A stretch of DNA of 30,161 nucleotides from contig SSTB01000146.1 in NCBI GenBank assembly GCA_009469665.1, positions 1 through 30,161 of the forward strand. Reading direction: 5' to 3'. The DNA is from Azonexaceae bacterium. Its GTDB lineage: Bacteria; Pseudomonadota; Gammaproteobacteria; Burkholderiales; Rhodocyclaceae. Made by a program: the position numbers and the translations under genes. Below, one piece after another: positions 17,053 through 25,600 of the stretch (position 1 is its first letter; each line of letters begins with the position of its first letter). The notes beneath the pieces are model-generated. The model was not told where the DNA came from and made no database searches. It saw nothing but the letters and a program-made list of their open reading frames with translations.

Positions 17053-17209
17053 GAGCCTGTGAATTTTTCGGGCGCCCGAGCGGCATGCCCAGTTGTGCAC
17101 GATCAAGGCGCAAAGCACGGCCATAGCTCGGGCTATGGCGAGCATTGGCAACGCAGAGCGGGCGCAACTGGGCACGACGAGCGGGGGTAACTGAAATTTT
17201 TCCAGGCTC
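17053..17209 (-). repeat. 157-bp dispersed fold-back repeat with terminal inverted repeats, copy 1
   Basis: The ends GAGCCTGTGAATTTTTC (17053-17069) and GAAATTTTTCCAGGCTC (17193-17209) are imperfect inverted repeats. Inside, GCCCAGTTGTGC pairs with GCGCAACTGGGC, and the centre is a perfect CCATAGC-TCGG-GCTATGG hairpin, so the whole unit folds back on itself. A second copy lies at 30025-30161. In the greB reading direction the element begins on the base after the greB stop codon and ends upstream of the htpG heat-shock promoter. It has no convincing gene. It looks like a small non-autonomous (MITE/REP-like) element. Confidence 0.8.
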
Positions 17210-17764
17210 TTAGTCCAAAGCCTCGTTGCGCACTTCGACGATGTCGATTTCCTTGACCCCCACCGGACTCTGAAAACGAATCAGGTCGCCTTCCCGGGCC
17301 TTCAGGATCGCCCGCGCCAGAGGCGAAATCCAGCTGATGCGCCCCCGGGAGGCATCGGCCTCGTCGATCCCGACGATGGCGTAGGTGTTCTCTTCCCCCT
17401 CGCCGTCGCACAGGGTCACCGTGGCACCGAAGAAAACCTGGTCCGTGGCGCTACGCGCCAAAGGATCGACCACTTCCGCGACTTCGAGCCGCTTGGTCAG
17501 AAAGCGGATGCGGCGGTCGATTTCCCGCAGGCGCCGCTTGCCGTAGATGTAGTCGCCGTTTTCCGAGCGGTCACCGTTGGACGCCGCCCAGGCCACCACT
17601 TCGACCACATGGGGTCGCTCACGCTTGACCAGGTGTTCCAGTTCGGTCTTCAGACGGGCATGGCCGGCCGGCGTGATGTAGTTGCGGGTACCGGCCGGAA
17701 GCGGCGGCAGTTGGGGTGCTTCGTCGTCCCCGTCGGTGTCCTCGCGGACGAAAGCCTTGTTCAA
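17210..17764 (-). CDS. greB: Transcription elongation factor GreB
   Basis: The 184-aa factor rescues backtracked RNA polymerase by stimulating transcript cleavage. The coiled-coil N-domain has YITPAGHARLKTELEHL and the acidic tip region SNGDRSENGDYIYGKRRLREIDRRIRFLTKRLE. The C-domain carries VFFGATVTL and a typical SPLARAILKAREGD end. I chose the TTG at 17764 because GreB proteins normally begin MNKAF and this start gives MNKAFVRED, four bases after the upstream gene's stop. An ATG at 17794 would add ten residues but overlap that gene. The stop codon touches the end of the fold-back repeat. Confidence 0.93.
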   Translation of the reverse strand: MNKAFVREDTDGDDEAPQLPPLPAGTRNYITPAGHARLKTELEHLVKRERPHVVEVVAWAASNGDRSENGDYIYGKRRLREIDRRIRFLTKRLEVAEVVDPLARSATDQVFFGATVTLCDGEGEENTYAIVGIDEADASRGRISWISPLARAILKAREGDLIRFQSPVGVKEIDIVEVRNEALD

Positions 17765-17768
17765 GAAT

Positions 17769-18089
17769 TCAGTATCCGATGGTATAGGCCGCAACGTCGA
17801 CGCGGATCAACTCTCGCCCCAGAACCAGCGCCACCTGGCGAGCGAACTGCCCGGCCCAGGCGCCGTCTTCGTGGAAGCGCTCCGCGCCGGAATAGCGGGC
17901 AATGCTGAGAATTCGGTCGATCACGAGCACCTTGCCGGTCGGCGTAGTCACCTCGCATTCGAGCGCCGCGAACTCCCGATCCAGCCACTTGCGCGCCTCC
18001 TCGGCGCTGCGGCCAGCCAGTTCCTGACGGCCGATGCGGTAGTCGAACTCGACGCCCTTGCCAAAATTGACGATGACCTGGGTCTGCAT
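17769..18089 (-). CDS. Conserved-looking hypothetical protein upstream of greB
   Basis: The 106-aa soluble protein begins MQTQVIVNFGKGVEFDYRIG. A strong AGGAGGGG ribosome site lies just before the ATG, and a TAGAAT -10-like box lies about 30 bases upstream. I recognise no family. It is predicted to be mixed alpha/beta with no cysteine cluster or membrane segment. It is followed after four bases by the greB TTG start, so the two genes probably share a transcript. Confidence 0.7.
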   Translation of the reverse strand: MQTQVIVNFGKGVEFDYRIGRQELAGRSAEEARKWLDREFAALECEVTTPTGKVLVIDRILSIARYSGAERFHEDGAWAGQFARQVALVLGRELIRVDVAAYTIGY

Positions 18090-18181
18090 GTCCCCTCCTG
18101 AATTTCCACTTGTCGGGTTATTCTAGGGCCTGTTTTCAATCCGGTCACGGCCATGGGCCGTCCACGGTAACGGTGAGTGCG

Positions 18182-18403
18182 ATGGCCATCCTCCCTCCTT
18201 GTGCAGAAGAAGTCGCCGACATCCGGGCGAGGCTCCACGAATTGCAGATGGAACACCGTGATCTCGACCAGGTGATCGCCCACCTTGAATCGGACCCGCC
18301 GGCGGACGAACTCCTCATTCGCCGCATGAAGAAGCGCAAGTTGCTACTCAAGGACCGCATCCTCCAGCTCGAAGCGCTGCTGGTGCCGGACATTCCGGCC
18401 TGA
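18182..18403 (+). CDS. YdcH/DUF465-type small protein
   Basis: The 73-aa helical protein carries LQMEHRDLDQVIAHL and LIRRMKKRKLLLKDRILQLEALL, the signature of the DUF465 (YdcH) family: an L..EH..LD..I motif, then KK.KL.LKD.I. These proteins form short coiled coils and have no firmly established function. The start at 18182 removes an unlikely N-terminal extension. The gene faces the small membrane protein and PiT gene on the other strand, with about 24 bases between stops. Confidence 0.85.
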   Translation: MAILPPCAEEVADIRARLHELQMEHRDLDQVIAHLESDPPADELLIRRMKKRKLLLKDRILQLEALLVPDIPA

Positions 18404-18427
18404 CGGCCCTCGTCTCCCGGTCCGCGC

Positions 18428-18580
18428 TCAGACCGGGGCATCGCCTCCCGGCGGCTGGCGGAAGAAGAACCAGTAGGCCCCGCCGATGGCTCCAGCGATT
18501 GCCAGTTCCCACAGGATGGGGAAATTCACCACCATCACCCCCAGGGCCGCCAGGAGCGCAAGGTAAGCGAGAACCTTCAG
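18428..18580 (-). CDS. Possible small membrane protein coupled to the phosphate transporter
   Basis: A 50-codon frame directly after the PiT gene reads KVLAYLALLAALGVMVVNF, then ILWELAIAGAIGGAYWFFF and a short PPGGDAPV tail. Two hydrophobic helices in a protein-like composition suggest a real product. The difficulty is the start: there is no ATG, and the best candidate is a CTG at 18580 overlapping the PiT stop (CTGA). A frameshifted C-terminal extension of PiT is an alternative reading. Evidence is composition and context only. Confidence 0.4.
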   Translation of the reverse strand: MKVLAYLALLAALGVMVVNFPILWELAIAGAIGGAYWFFFRQPPGGDAPV

Positions 18581-19584
18581 AGCGCCAGCGTCCCGACGTA
18601 CCAGCCTACCGCCGCAATGGCGGCGCTGCACGGGATGGTCAGCAGCCAGGCCCAGACGATGCCCCCCGCCACTCCCCAGCGCACCCGCTTGGCCCCGCGG
18701 GTGGAGCCCACGCCGGCGATGGCGCCGGTAATGGTATGGGTCGTCGACACGGGAATTCCCAGGCCGGTGGCGAGGAAGAGCGTGATCGCCCCACCCGAGT
18801 TGGCGCAGAAACCGCGCGCCTGATTGAGTTTGGTGATGCGGTTGCCCATGGTCTTGACGATGCGCCAGCCGCCGAACAAGGTGCCGAAACCCATGGCGGC
18901 GTAGCAGGAAAAAACCACCCAATTGGGCACCGACTCACCGGTCTTGGTGATGCCCGCAGCGATGAGCAGCATCCAGATGATGCCCACCGTCTTCTGGGCG
19001 TCGTTGCCGCCGTGGCCCAGGCTGTAGGCCGCTGCCGAGAGCAACTGGAAGCGGCGGAAGGTCTTGTCTACCTTGCGCGGCGCCGTTTTGCGGCATATCC
19101 AAGACACGATGACCATGAGCAGGCCGCCGATGACGAAGCCCAGGAACGGTGCGACGAAGATGAAGGCGACGATCTTCCAGATGCCGCTCATGATGAGAGC
19201 CTCCGGCCCCACCTTGGCCAGGGCCGCGCCCACCAGGCCGCCGATGAGGGCGTGGGAAGAGGAGGAAGGAATGCCGTAATACCAGGTGATGATGTTCCAG
19301 GCGATGGCGCCGATGAGAGCCCCGAAGATGATGTAGTGATCGACGACGGCCGGGTCTATGGTGCCCTTGCCGATGGTGGAAGCGACCTTGAGCTGAAAGA
19401 GAAAGAAGGCGATGAAATTGAAGGCCGCCGCCCACAACACCGCCTGGTGCGGCTTCAGGACGCGGGTGGAGACGATGGTGGCGATGGAATTGGCCGCATC
19501 GTGGAAGCCATTCATGAAATCGAAGACAAGAGCCGTGGCGACGAGCACCACGACGATGCCGAGGCTGATCTGAAGATGATCCAT
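18577..19584 (-). CDS. pit: Inorganic phosphate transporter, PiT family
   Basis: The 335-aa low-affinity phosphate (metal-phosphate/H+) symporter has about ten transmembrane helices. Both inverted PiT repeats show their signatures: DFMNGFHDAANSIATIVSTR near the N-terminus and GHGGNDAQKTVGII in the second half. Further family blocks are YYGIPSSSSHALIGGLVGAA and GIPVSTTHTITGAIAG. It follows the DUF47 gene by 16 bases on the same strand, the standard pairing in which the PhoU-like DUF47 protein controls Pit. No Pho box was identified. Confidence 0.95.
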   Translation of the reverse strand: MDHLQISLGIVVVLVATALVFDFMNGFHDAANSIATIVSTRVLKPHQAVLWAAAFNFIAFFLFQLKVASTIGKGTIDPAVVDHYIIFGALIGAIAWNIITWYYGIPSSSSHALIGGLVGAALAKVGPEALIMSGIWKIVAFIFVAPFLGFVIGGLLMVIVSWICRKTAPRKVDKTFRRFQLLSAAAYSLGHGGNDAQKTVGIIWMLLIAAGITKTGESVPNWVVFSCYAAMGFGTLFGGWRIVKTMGNRITKLNQARGFCANSGGAITLFLATGLGIPVSTTHTITGAIAGVGSTRGAKRVRWGVAGGIVWAWLLTIPCSAAIAAVGWYVGTLAL

Positions 19585-19600
19585 ACCGCGCCTGACCGGG

Positions 19601-20239
19601 TCAGGAATTTTCGAGGACGATGCCCTCGATGGTATTGGCGACGTCCTCGCAGCGGTCCGTCACCGTCTCCAGCAGTTCGTAGATGGCTTTCAGCTTGATG
19701 ATCTGGAGCACGTCGCTCTCTTCCCGGAAGAGCTTGGACATGGCCTCCCGCATGATGCGATCGGCGTCGGACTCCAGGCGGTCGATCTCGTGGCAAATCT
19801 TGAGGATGGCAGCCGCGTTGTCCATGGAATGGAGCAGGCCCACGGCCCCCTTCACCCGCTGGCAGCATTCGAGGGAAATCTCCGCCAGCTGCCGCGCTTC
19901 CGGGGTGACCCGCTTGATGTCGTAGAGATTCATGGACTCCGCCACGTCCTGGGTCAGGTCCAGGATATCGTCCATACCACTGATGAGCTGGTGGATTTCG
20001 TCCCGGTCGAAGGGCGTGATGAAGGAGGTATGCAGCGCCGCCATGGTTTCATGGGTGATGCGGTCGGCGGCGGTTTCATGGGTATCGATGGCTTCGGCGA
20101 ATTTGACCGCCTTCTCCGGCGAATCCACCAGGGCTCCGATCAGGCCCACCAGGGCTTCTCCCCCCAGGACGATCTGCGTTGCATGGGCGTTGAAAAAATC
20201 GAAGTACTTGACCTCTTTCGGCATCAATCGTCCAAACAT
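19601..20239 (-). CDS. DUF47 (PhoU-like) partner of the PiT transporter
   Basis: The 212-aa all-helical protein begins MFGRLMPKEVKYFDFFNAHA. I chose this start at 20239 over one 17 codons upstream because it matches DUF47 starts. Internal blocks include ETAADRITHETMAALHTSFITPFDR, DREEIHQLI-like DEIHQLISGMDDILDLTQDVAESM and EIDRLESDADRIMREAM, which carry the acidic metal-binding pattern of PhoU-like bundles. It is presumed to regulate the adjacent PiT transporter. A TAGAAT -10 box at 20277-20272 overlaps a possible divergent -10 (TAGCAT, 20276-20281) for the next gene. Confidence 0.92.
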   Translation of the reverse strand: MFGRLMPKEVKYFDFFNAHATQIVLGGEALVGLIGALVDSPEKAVKFAEAIDTHETAADRITHETMAALHTSFITPFDRDEIHQLISGMDDILDLTQDVAESMNLYDIKRVTPEARQLAEISLECCQRVKGAVGLLHSMDNAAAILKICHEIDRLESDADRIMREAMSKLFREESDVLQIIKLKAIYELLETVTDRCEDVANTIEGIVLENS

Positions 20240-20314
20240 GACAGTCCTGTTTCGATTTTGTGACGGCGCGCATTCTAGCATGGGGGGCACGCCGTCCCGT
20301 GCTTAAATGCAGGC

Positions 20315-20827
20315 ATGAAACCTCCCCTGTTCATCGACGATTGCGCCGTCTCTGCGGCCCTCGATGCAGCCGCCGACCAGGCCCTGCAGGAGCTCCTGCC
20401 GCTCGTCGCCGAACTCGGCGGTCCGCGCGGAGAAAAGGCCCGTCAGGCCGTTCGCGCCGCCCTGCTCTACAGCTTGAGGGGCCAGGGCGGCGACCCCCCG
20501 CTGATCCATGGCGAGGACGCCTTCGGCCACCCCTTTCGCCTGGAAGACCTCCCCCTGCCCCGCGCCGGCGTCGGCTACGGAGTGCAGCGCCTGGACACCG
20601 ACCTCCTGCTTGACCGCCGCAGCGGCGACTTCCTGCCGGTGCGGGATCCGCGGCTCGACGCACGCTTCGCCAGCTTCGCCGAGGCCCATGGTGCGGCCCG
20701 GGATTGGACCGTGCGCCAGGGTGCGCTGCCGGAGGACCGGCCCCTGGCCATCGTCCCGGTCGGCTACGACGAAGCCTTGCAGCGCCACATCCTCATCTAT
20801 GGCGTGCTCCCTGCCTCACCGGATTGA
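20315..20827 (+). CDS. Hypothetical protein, function unknown
   Basis: The 170-aa protein has an acidic, Leu/Ala-rich sequence without a signal peptide or membrane segment. Recognisable stretches such as LLDRRSGDFLPVRDPRLDARFASFAEAHG do not match a family I know. Codon use fits the neighbours, and a TTAAAT box lies six bases before the ATG, so it looks like a real native gene. Its stop is about 11 bases from that of the convergent histidine kinase. Confidence 0.65.
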   Translation: MKPPLFIDDCAVSAALDAAADQALQELLPLVAELGGPRGEKARQAVRAALLYSLRGQGGDPPLIHGEDAFGHPFRLEDLPLPRAGVGYGVQRLDTDLLLDRRSGDFLPVRDPRLDARFASFAEAHGAARDWTVRQGALPEDRPLAIVPVGYDEALQRHILIYGVLPASPD

Positions 20828-20838
20828 ACCCGAAAACC

Positions 20839-22605
20839 TCAGTTGGCCGCTTGAATGCCTTCTCGAAACGCCCCCAACCGGGCGCCTGCCAGAACAAAAT
20901 CGCAGGCCAGCACGGCCTCGGCCACGGCATCGGCGCTGGGGCCCAGGCTGAGCCGCAGCGCCGCCTCGTGGGTGCGCCAGTAGCGCACGGCGCCGGGATC
21001 GTCCTCCGCCAGAAGAGCCTCCAGACCGAGCAGAAACTCATCTGAGGCTTCGGCCGCTCCCCGCTCCGCGGCGGCCCGCCCCTCCACCAGGGGCACCCGT
21101 AGCCAGAAACGGCTTCCCTCGCCGGGTTCGCTCTCCACGCCCACTTCGCCCCCGAGCAGATGGGCCAGCCGGCGGCACAGTCCCAGGCCGACGCCGGTCC
21201 CGCCGAAACGCCGCGTACTCTGGCCCTCGACCTGATGGAAGGGCTGGAAAAGCCCCGGCAGATCTTCCGCGGCGATGCCGATCCCCCGATCCTCCACCGC
21301 GAAGCGCAGCGCAGCGGCCCCCGCCTCTCCAAGCACCCCCAGTCGCAACACCACGTCGCCCCGGCTGGAAAATTTCACCGCATTGCTGCCGAAATGGCGC
21401 AGGATTTCGCCCAGGCGGCGGGGGTCGCCCAGGGCTTCGTCGGGGACGCCCTCCCCAAGCTCGACGATACAGGCGTCCGCACGGCCGGCGGCGGACAGTT
21501 CCGAGCGCACCCGCGCCGCCTCGTTCTCCACCAGTTGCCGCGGCGAGAACGGCACATTCTCCGGAACCAGGCTGCCCGCCTCCAGGGCGGCAAGATCCAG
21601 GATGCGGTCCAGCAAGTCGAGAAGATTCCCCGCCGCCCCGGTGATGTGCCGCACCATCTCCTGTTGTCGTTCGTCGGCCAGTTCCCGCTTGAGGAGGTAG
21701 GCGAAGCCGGTGATGGCGTTCATGGGCGTACGCAACTCGTGCCCCATGTTGGCGAGAAAGGTCGTCTTGGCCCGGCTGGCCGCCTCAGCCCCGTCGCGGG
21801 CCACGGCCAGGGAACGATTGGCGTCGAGCAATTCGCCGCGGGCGGTCTCAAGAGCGTCGATGCTGTGGTCGAGATGGAGCCAGCGGCGGCGCAGGACTTC
21901 AAGCAGGCCAAAACCCGCCGCCGCCACCAGGAGAAAGATGAGGCCGTGGGTCAGCCAATCCTGCCGCGCCATCTGGGCAGCAGCCGTCTCGATCTTCGCA
22001 TAGGGCTGGGAAACGCTGATGCCACCGCGGATATCCCCTTCGCGGTAACCCTGTTTCTCGTGGCAGGGCAGGCAGGCGGAAGTCACCCGCAGAGGGGCCA
22101 TGTAGCGCAGCAGCCGCGGCTCCCCTGGAGCGCCGACCACCGCCCAGGTTTCCTGCACGCCCGTCTCGAAACGCAGCAGGGCGGCGTCTTCCCAGGGGTC
22201 CGGCCGATTGGCGGGGCGAATGGGCTTGCGGCTGGTGATGTGGAAGACCACGCCCCCCTGCTTCTCGGCCAGCTCGCCCAGTTGGCGGGTCATGAAGGCC
22301 GGGTTCACGAGGGTGAGGGCCTGGCCGTCCGCGGTGCTCACGTCCCGGCGGGGATGCTCCAGGTAGGGATTGGGACGGGTCTCTCCGGTCACCGGCACAT
22401 AGACCCCACCGTGAGCGGCGTTCCAGGAGCGCACCAGGACCACCATGCGGAACATGTTGCGCGCGCTTTCCAGGGCAAGATCCAAGGAATGCTCCCGGGT
22501 ATCGGCCAGGTGCGCCTGCAGGGAGAGACCCACGGTCCCCGCCCACAGGGCCAGAAGGCCCAACCACCAGACCCTGCTGGCGATCCATTGCGGAATCCGC
22601 GTCAC
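20839..22605 (-). CDS. Membrane sensor histidine kinase with haem-c DUF3365 sensor
   Basis: The 588-aa kinase has a transmembrane helix at about 12-30, a periplasmic DUF3365 (Tll0287-like) domain and a second helix at about 218-236. The sensor holds ACLPCHEKQG, a CxxCH haem-c site with Cys178, Cys181 and His182. HisKA follows with the phospho-acceptor His289 in ANMGHELRTPMNAI, then HATPase_c with the N box GSNAVKFS, VEDRGIGIA, FQPFHQVEG and GGTGVGLGL. A C-terminal helical segment of about 70 residues has no clear assignment. It probably senses redox state, O2 or NO through the haem. No response regulator gene is nearby, so the partner is unknown. Confidence 0.9.
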   Translation of the reverse strand: MTRIPQWIASRVWWLGLLALWAGTVGLSLQAHLADTREHSLDLALESARNMFRMVVLVRSWNAAHGGVYVPVTGETRPNPYLEHPRRDVSTADGQALTLVNPAFMTRQLGELAEKQGGVVFHITSRKPIRPANRPDPWEDAALLRFETGVQETWAVVGAPGEPRLLRYMAPLRVTSACLPCHEKQGYREGDIRGGISVSQPYAKIETAAAQMARQDWLTHGLIFLLVAAAGFGLLEVLRRRWLHLDHSIDALETARGELLDANRSLAVARDGAEAASRAKTTFLANMGHELRTPMNAITGFAYLLKRELADERQQEMVRHITGAAGNLLDLLDRILDLAALEAGSLVPENVPFSPRQLVENEAARVRSELSAAGRADACIVELGEGVPDEALGDPRRLGEILRHFGSNAVKFSSRGDVVLRLGVLGEAGAAALRFAVEDRGIGIAAEDLPGLFQPFHQVEGQSTRRFGGTGVGLGLCRRLAHLLGGEVGVESEPGEGSRFWLRVPLVEGRAAAERGAAEASDEFLLGLEALLAEDDPGAVRYWRTHEAALRLSLGPSADAVAEAVLACDFVLAGARLGAFREGIQAAN

Positions 22606-22694
22606 TCGTCCCTCCCAACCTGTGATCCCTCTCTCCGGTCCAGCTTAACAGCCCGCTCGCCCTCCTCCAAACCCTTCGCCGGCCACGCAGGGGG

Positions 22695-25600
22695 TCAATG
22701 AAAATCCCGGCTCGCCGTGGGCAGCCGCCCCAACCAGGGTGTGAGGTCCACCAGCCGCTTGGCCAGCAGGTGCACGACGCCGGATTTCGCTTCCAGTTGG
22801 CCGTAGACCCCCAGCAGGCGGGCGCCAAGGAGTTCGCGGCGCTGTCTTTCCGCCAGTTCTGGGCGCACCACCACATTGGTGTAGCCGGTCTCATCTTCGA
22901 GAGTGACGAAGACGATGCCGCTCGCCGTACCCGGGCGCTGGCGGCCGGTGACGATGCCGGCGGCCCGGGCCAGCAGGCGGTCGGGGCCGGCCTGGAGCTG
23001 GCCGGCGCTGAGGAAGCGGCGCTCGGCCAGATGGGCGCGCAGCAGGGCCAGGGGATGGCGGCGGAGCGTCAGGCCCAGGCTGCGATAGTCGGCTACCAGG
23101 TTCTCGCCTTCGTTGGGCGCCGGCAGGTCCGCCGCCGGCTCGGCCAAGAGCGGCACGCCGTCGAAGAGGTCACCCTGCGCCACGGCAGCGGTGGCCGCCC
23201 AGGCCGCCTGGCGGCGGTGGCCGGCGAGGCTGGAGAGGGCATCGGCGGCGGCCAGGAGATCGAGATCGCGGCGGGAGAGGCCCGCTCGAACGGCGAGGTC
23301 GCCCACGTCGGCAAAGGGGCGCGCCGCCCGGGCGGCGATGATGCGCTCCGCCGCCACCTGGGCGAAACCGACGATCTCGCAGAGCCCCAGGCGCACCCCG
23401 CCGTCGGCCTCCAGGGTGCTATCCCAGCCGCTGGCCGCCACGTCCACCGGCCCCACGGCCACCCGGTGGCGGCGGGCGTCCTGCACCAGTTGCGAGGGGG
23501 AATAAAAGCCCATGGGCTGGCTGTTGAGGAGCCCGCACAGGAAGGCCGCCGGCTCATGGCGCTTGAGCCAGGCCGAGGCATAGACCAGCAGCGCAAAGCT
23601 CGCCGCATGGGATTCGGGAAAGCCGTATTCGCCGAAGCCCTGGATCTGGGCGATGATGCGCCGGGCGAAGCGCTCGGGGAGGCCGTTGGCGGCCATGCCG
23701 GCCAGGAGTTTCTCTTCGAAGGGCTCCAGCCCGCCCTTGCGCTTCCAGGCGGCCATGGCGCGGCGCAGGCGGTCGGCCTCGCCGGGGGTGAAGTTGGCCG
23801 CCACCACGGCCAGTTGCATGACCTGCTCCTGGAAGATTGGCACACCCAGGGTACGCTCCAGCACCGCATCCACCGCCGGCGACACCGCGTCCACCGCTTC
23901 CTCCCCGTTGCGCCGCTTGAGGTAGGGATGCACCATGCCGCCCTGGATGGGGCCGGGCCGCACCAGGGAGACCTCGATCACCAGATCGTAGAAATTGCGT
24001 GGCTTCAGGCGCGGCAGCATGGCCATCTGGGCTCGGGATTCCACCTGGAAGACGCCCATGCTGTCGGCCTTGCCCAGCATGGCATAGACCGCCGGGTCTT
24101 CCGCCGGGATGTCGGCCAGGCCGAAGGGCCGCCCCCGCCGCCCGGCCACCAGGGCCAGGGTGCGGCGCAGGGCGGAGAGCATGCCCAGGGCCAGGATATC
24201 CACCTTCATGAGGCCCAGGGCATCCAGGTCATCCTTGTCCCACTGGATGACGCTGCGCTCCGCCATGGCTGCATTTTCCACCGGCACCAAGCGGGAGAGG
24301 GGCCCGCGGGAAATGACGAAGCCGCCCACGTGCTGGGTCAGGTGGCGAGGAAAGCCGCGCAGGGCCGCAGCGATCTCCAGCCACTTGGCCACCCGGGGCG
24401 ACTGGGGATCCAGGCCCTGCTCGGCGAAGCGCTCCGGCAGTTGCTCCCGCTTGTCCCACCAGGCCAGGGAGGCGGTCAGAGCGTCGATCTGGGCGATGCC
24501 GAAGCCCAGGGCGCGGCCGGCGTCCCGCAGGGCGCCCTTGCTGCGGTAGGTGATGAGCGCCGCCGCCAGGGCCGCCCGCTCCCGGCCGTACTTGCCGTAG
24601 ATGTACTGGATCACCTCCTCCCGCCGCTCGTGCTCGAAATCCACGTCGATATCCGGCGGCTCCCCACGTTCCCGGGAGATGAAACGCTCGAAAAGCAGTT
24701 GCGAGCGGGCCGGGTCCACCTCGGTGACGCCCAGGGCATAGCACACCGCCGAATTGGCCGCCGACCCCCGTCCCTGGCACAGAATGCCCCGGCTACGGGC
24801 AAAGCGGACGATGTCGTACACGGTGAGAAAATAGGCTTCGTAGGCCATCTCGGCGATGAGGGCCAGTTCATGTTCGATCCGCTCGCCCACCGCCGCCGGC
24901 ACCCCGGCCGGGTAACGCCGCGCCAGCCCCCGCTCGGTTTCGGCCCGCAACCAGGAGGCCGGCGTCTCCCCGGCGGGGACGATTTCCTCCGGGTACTCGT
25001 AGCGCAACTCCTCCAGGGAAAAAGCGCAGCGCCCGGCAACGACCAGGGTCTCGGCCAGCAGCTCCGGCGGATAGAGGCGGGAAAGCCGCAGCCGCGTGCG
25101 CAGATGCCGTTCGCCGTTGGGAAAGAGGGCGTAGCCCGCCTCGAACACCGTGGTCTTCAGGCGCAGCGCCGTCAGCACATCCTGCACCGGCCGCCGGGCG
25201 CGATCGTGCATGTGCACGTCCCCTGCCGCCACCAGAGGCAGGCCGGTGGCCTCGCCCAGGGCCTGCAACAAATTCAGCCTCCCCCCATCGTCCGGCCCGG
25301 CGTGGAGTTCGACGGCAATCCAGGCCCGACCGGGAAAGCGCTCCGCCAGCCAGCGCCCCTCCTCCACCGCCGGTGCCGCCGGCGGCACCCAGAGGGCTAG
25401 GCAGTCGGGCACGGCGCCGCTGGGGGCGAGACTTTCCAGGTCGCCCCGAACAAGGTGGTAACTGCCCTTCCCCGCCCGCCGCCGGCCCAGGGTGATGAGG
25501 GCCGAGAGGTTGCCGTAGCCCGCCCGGTTGCAGGCCAGCAGCACCAGCTTCAAGCCGTCGGCGAGGACGAACTCGCTACCGACGATGAATTTCAGCCCCG

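Noticed and set aside
15125..17062. A 645-codon open frame antisense to htpG
   Set aside because: It lies wholly on the opposite strand of a certain gene, has no recognisable domain, and is the expected third-position GC effect of htpG codons.
17053..17209. A small coding gene inside the fold-back repeat (HDQGAKH.HSSGYGEHWQRRAG-like frame)
   Set aside because: The apparent conservation is explained by the palindromic DNA; there is no ribosome site and the two copies use different ends.
22698..25400. A 900-codon open frame antisense to dnaE2, and a 732-codon frame antisense to the restriction gene (25828-28026)
   Set aside because: Both are Gly/Ala/Gln/His-rich shadow translations of well-supported genes on the other strand.
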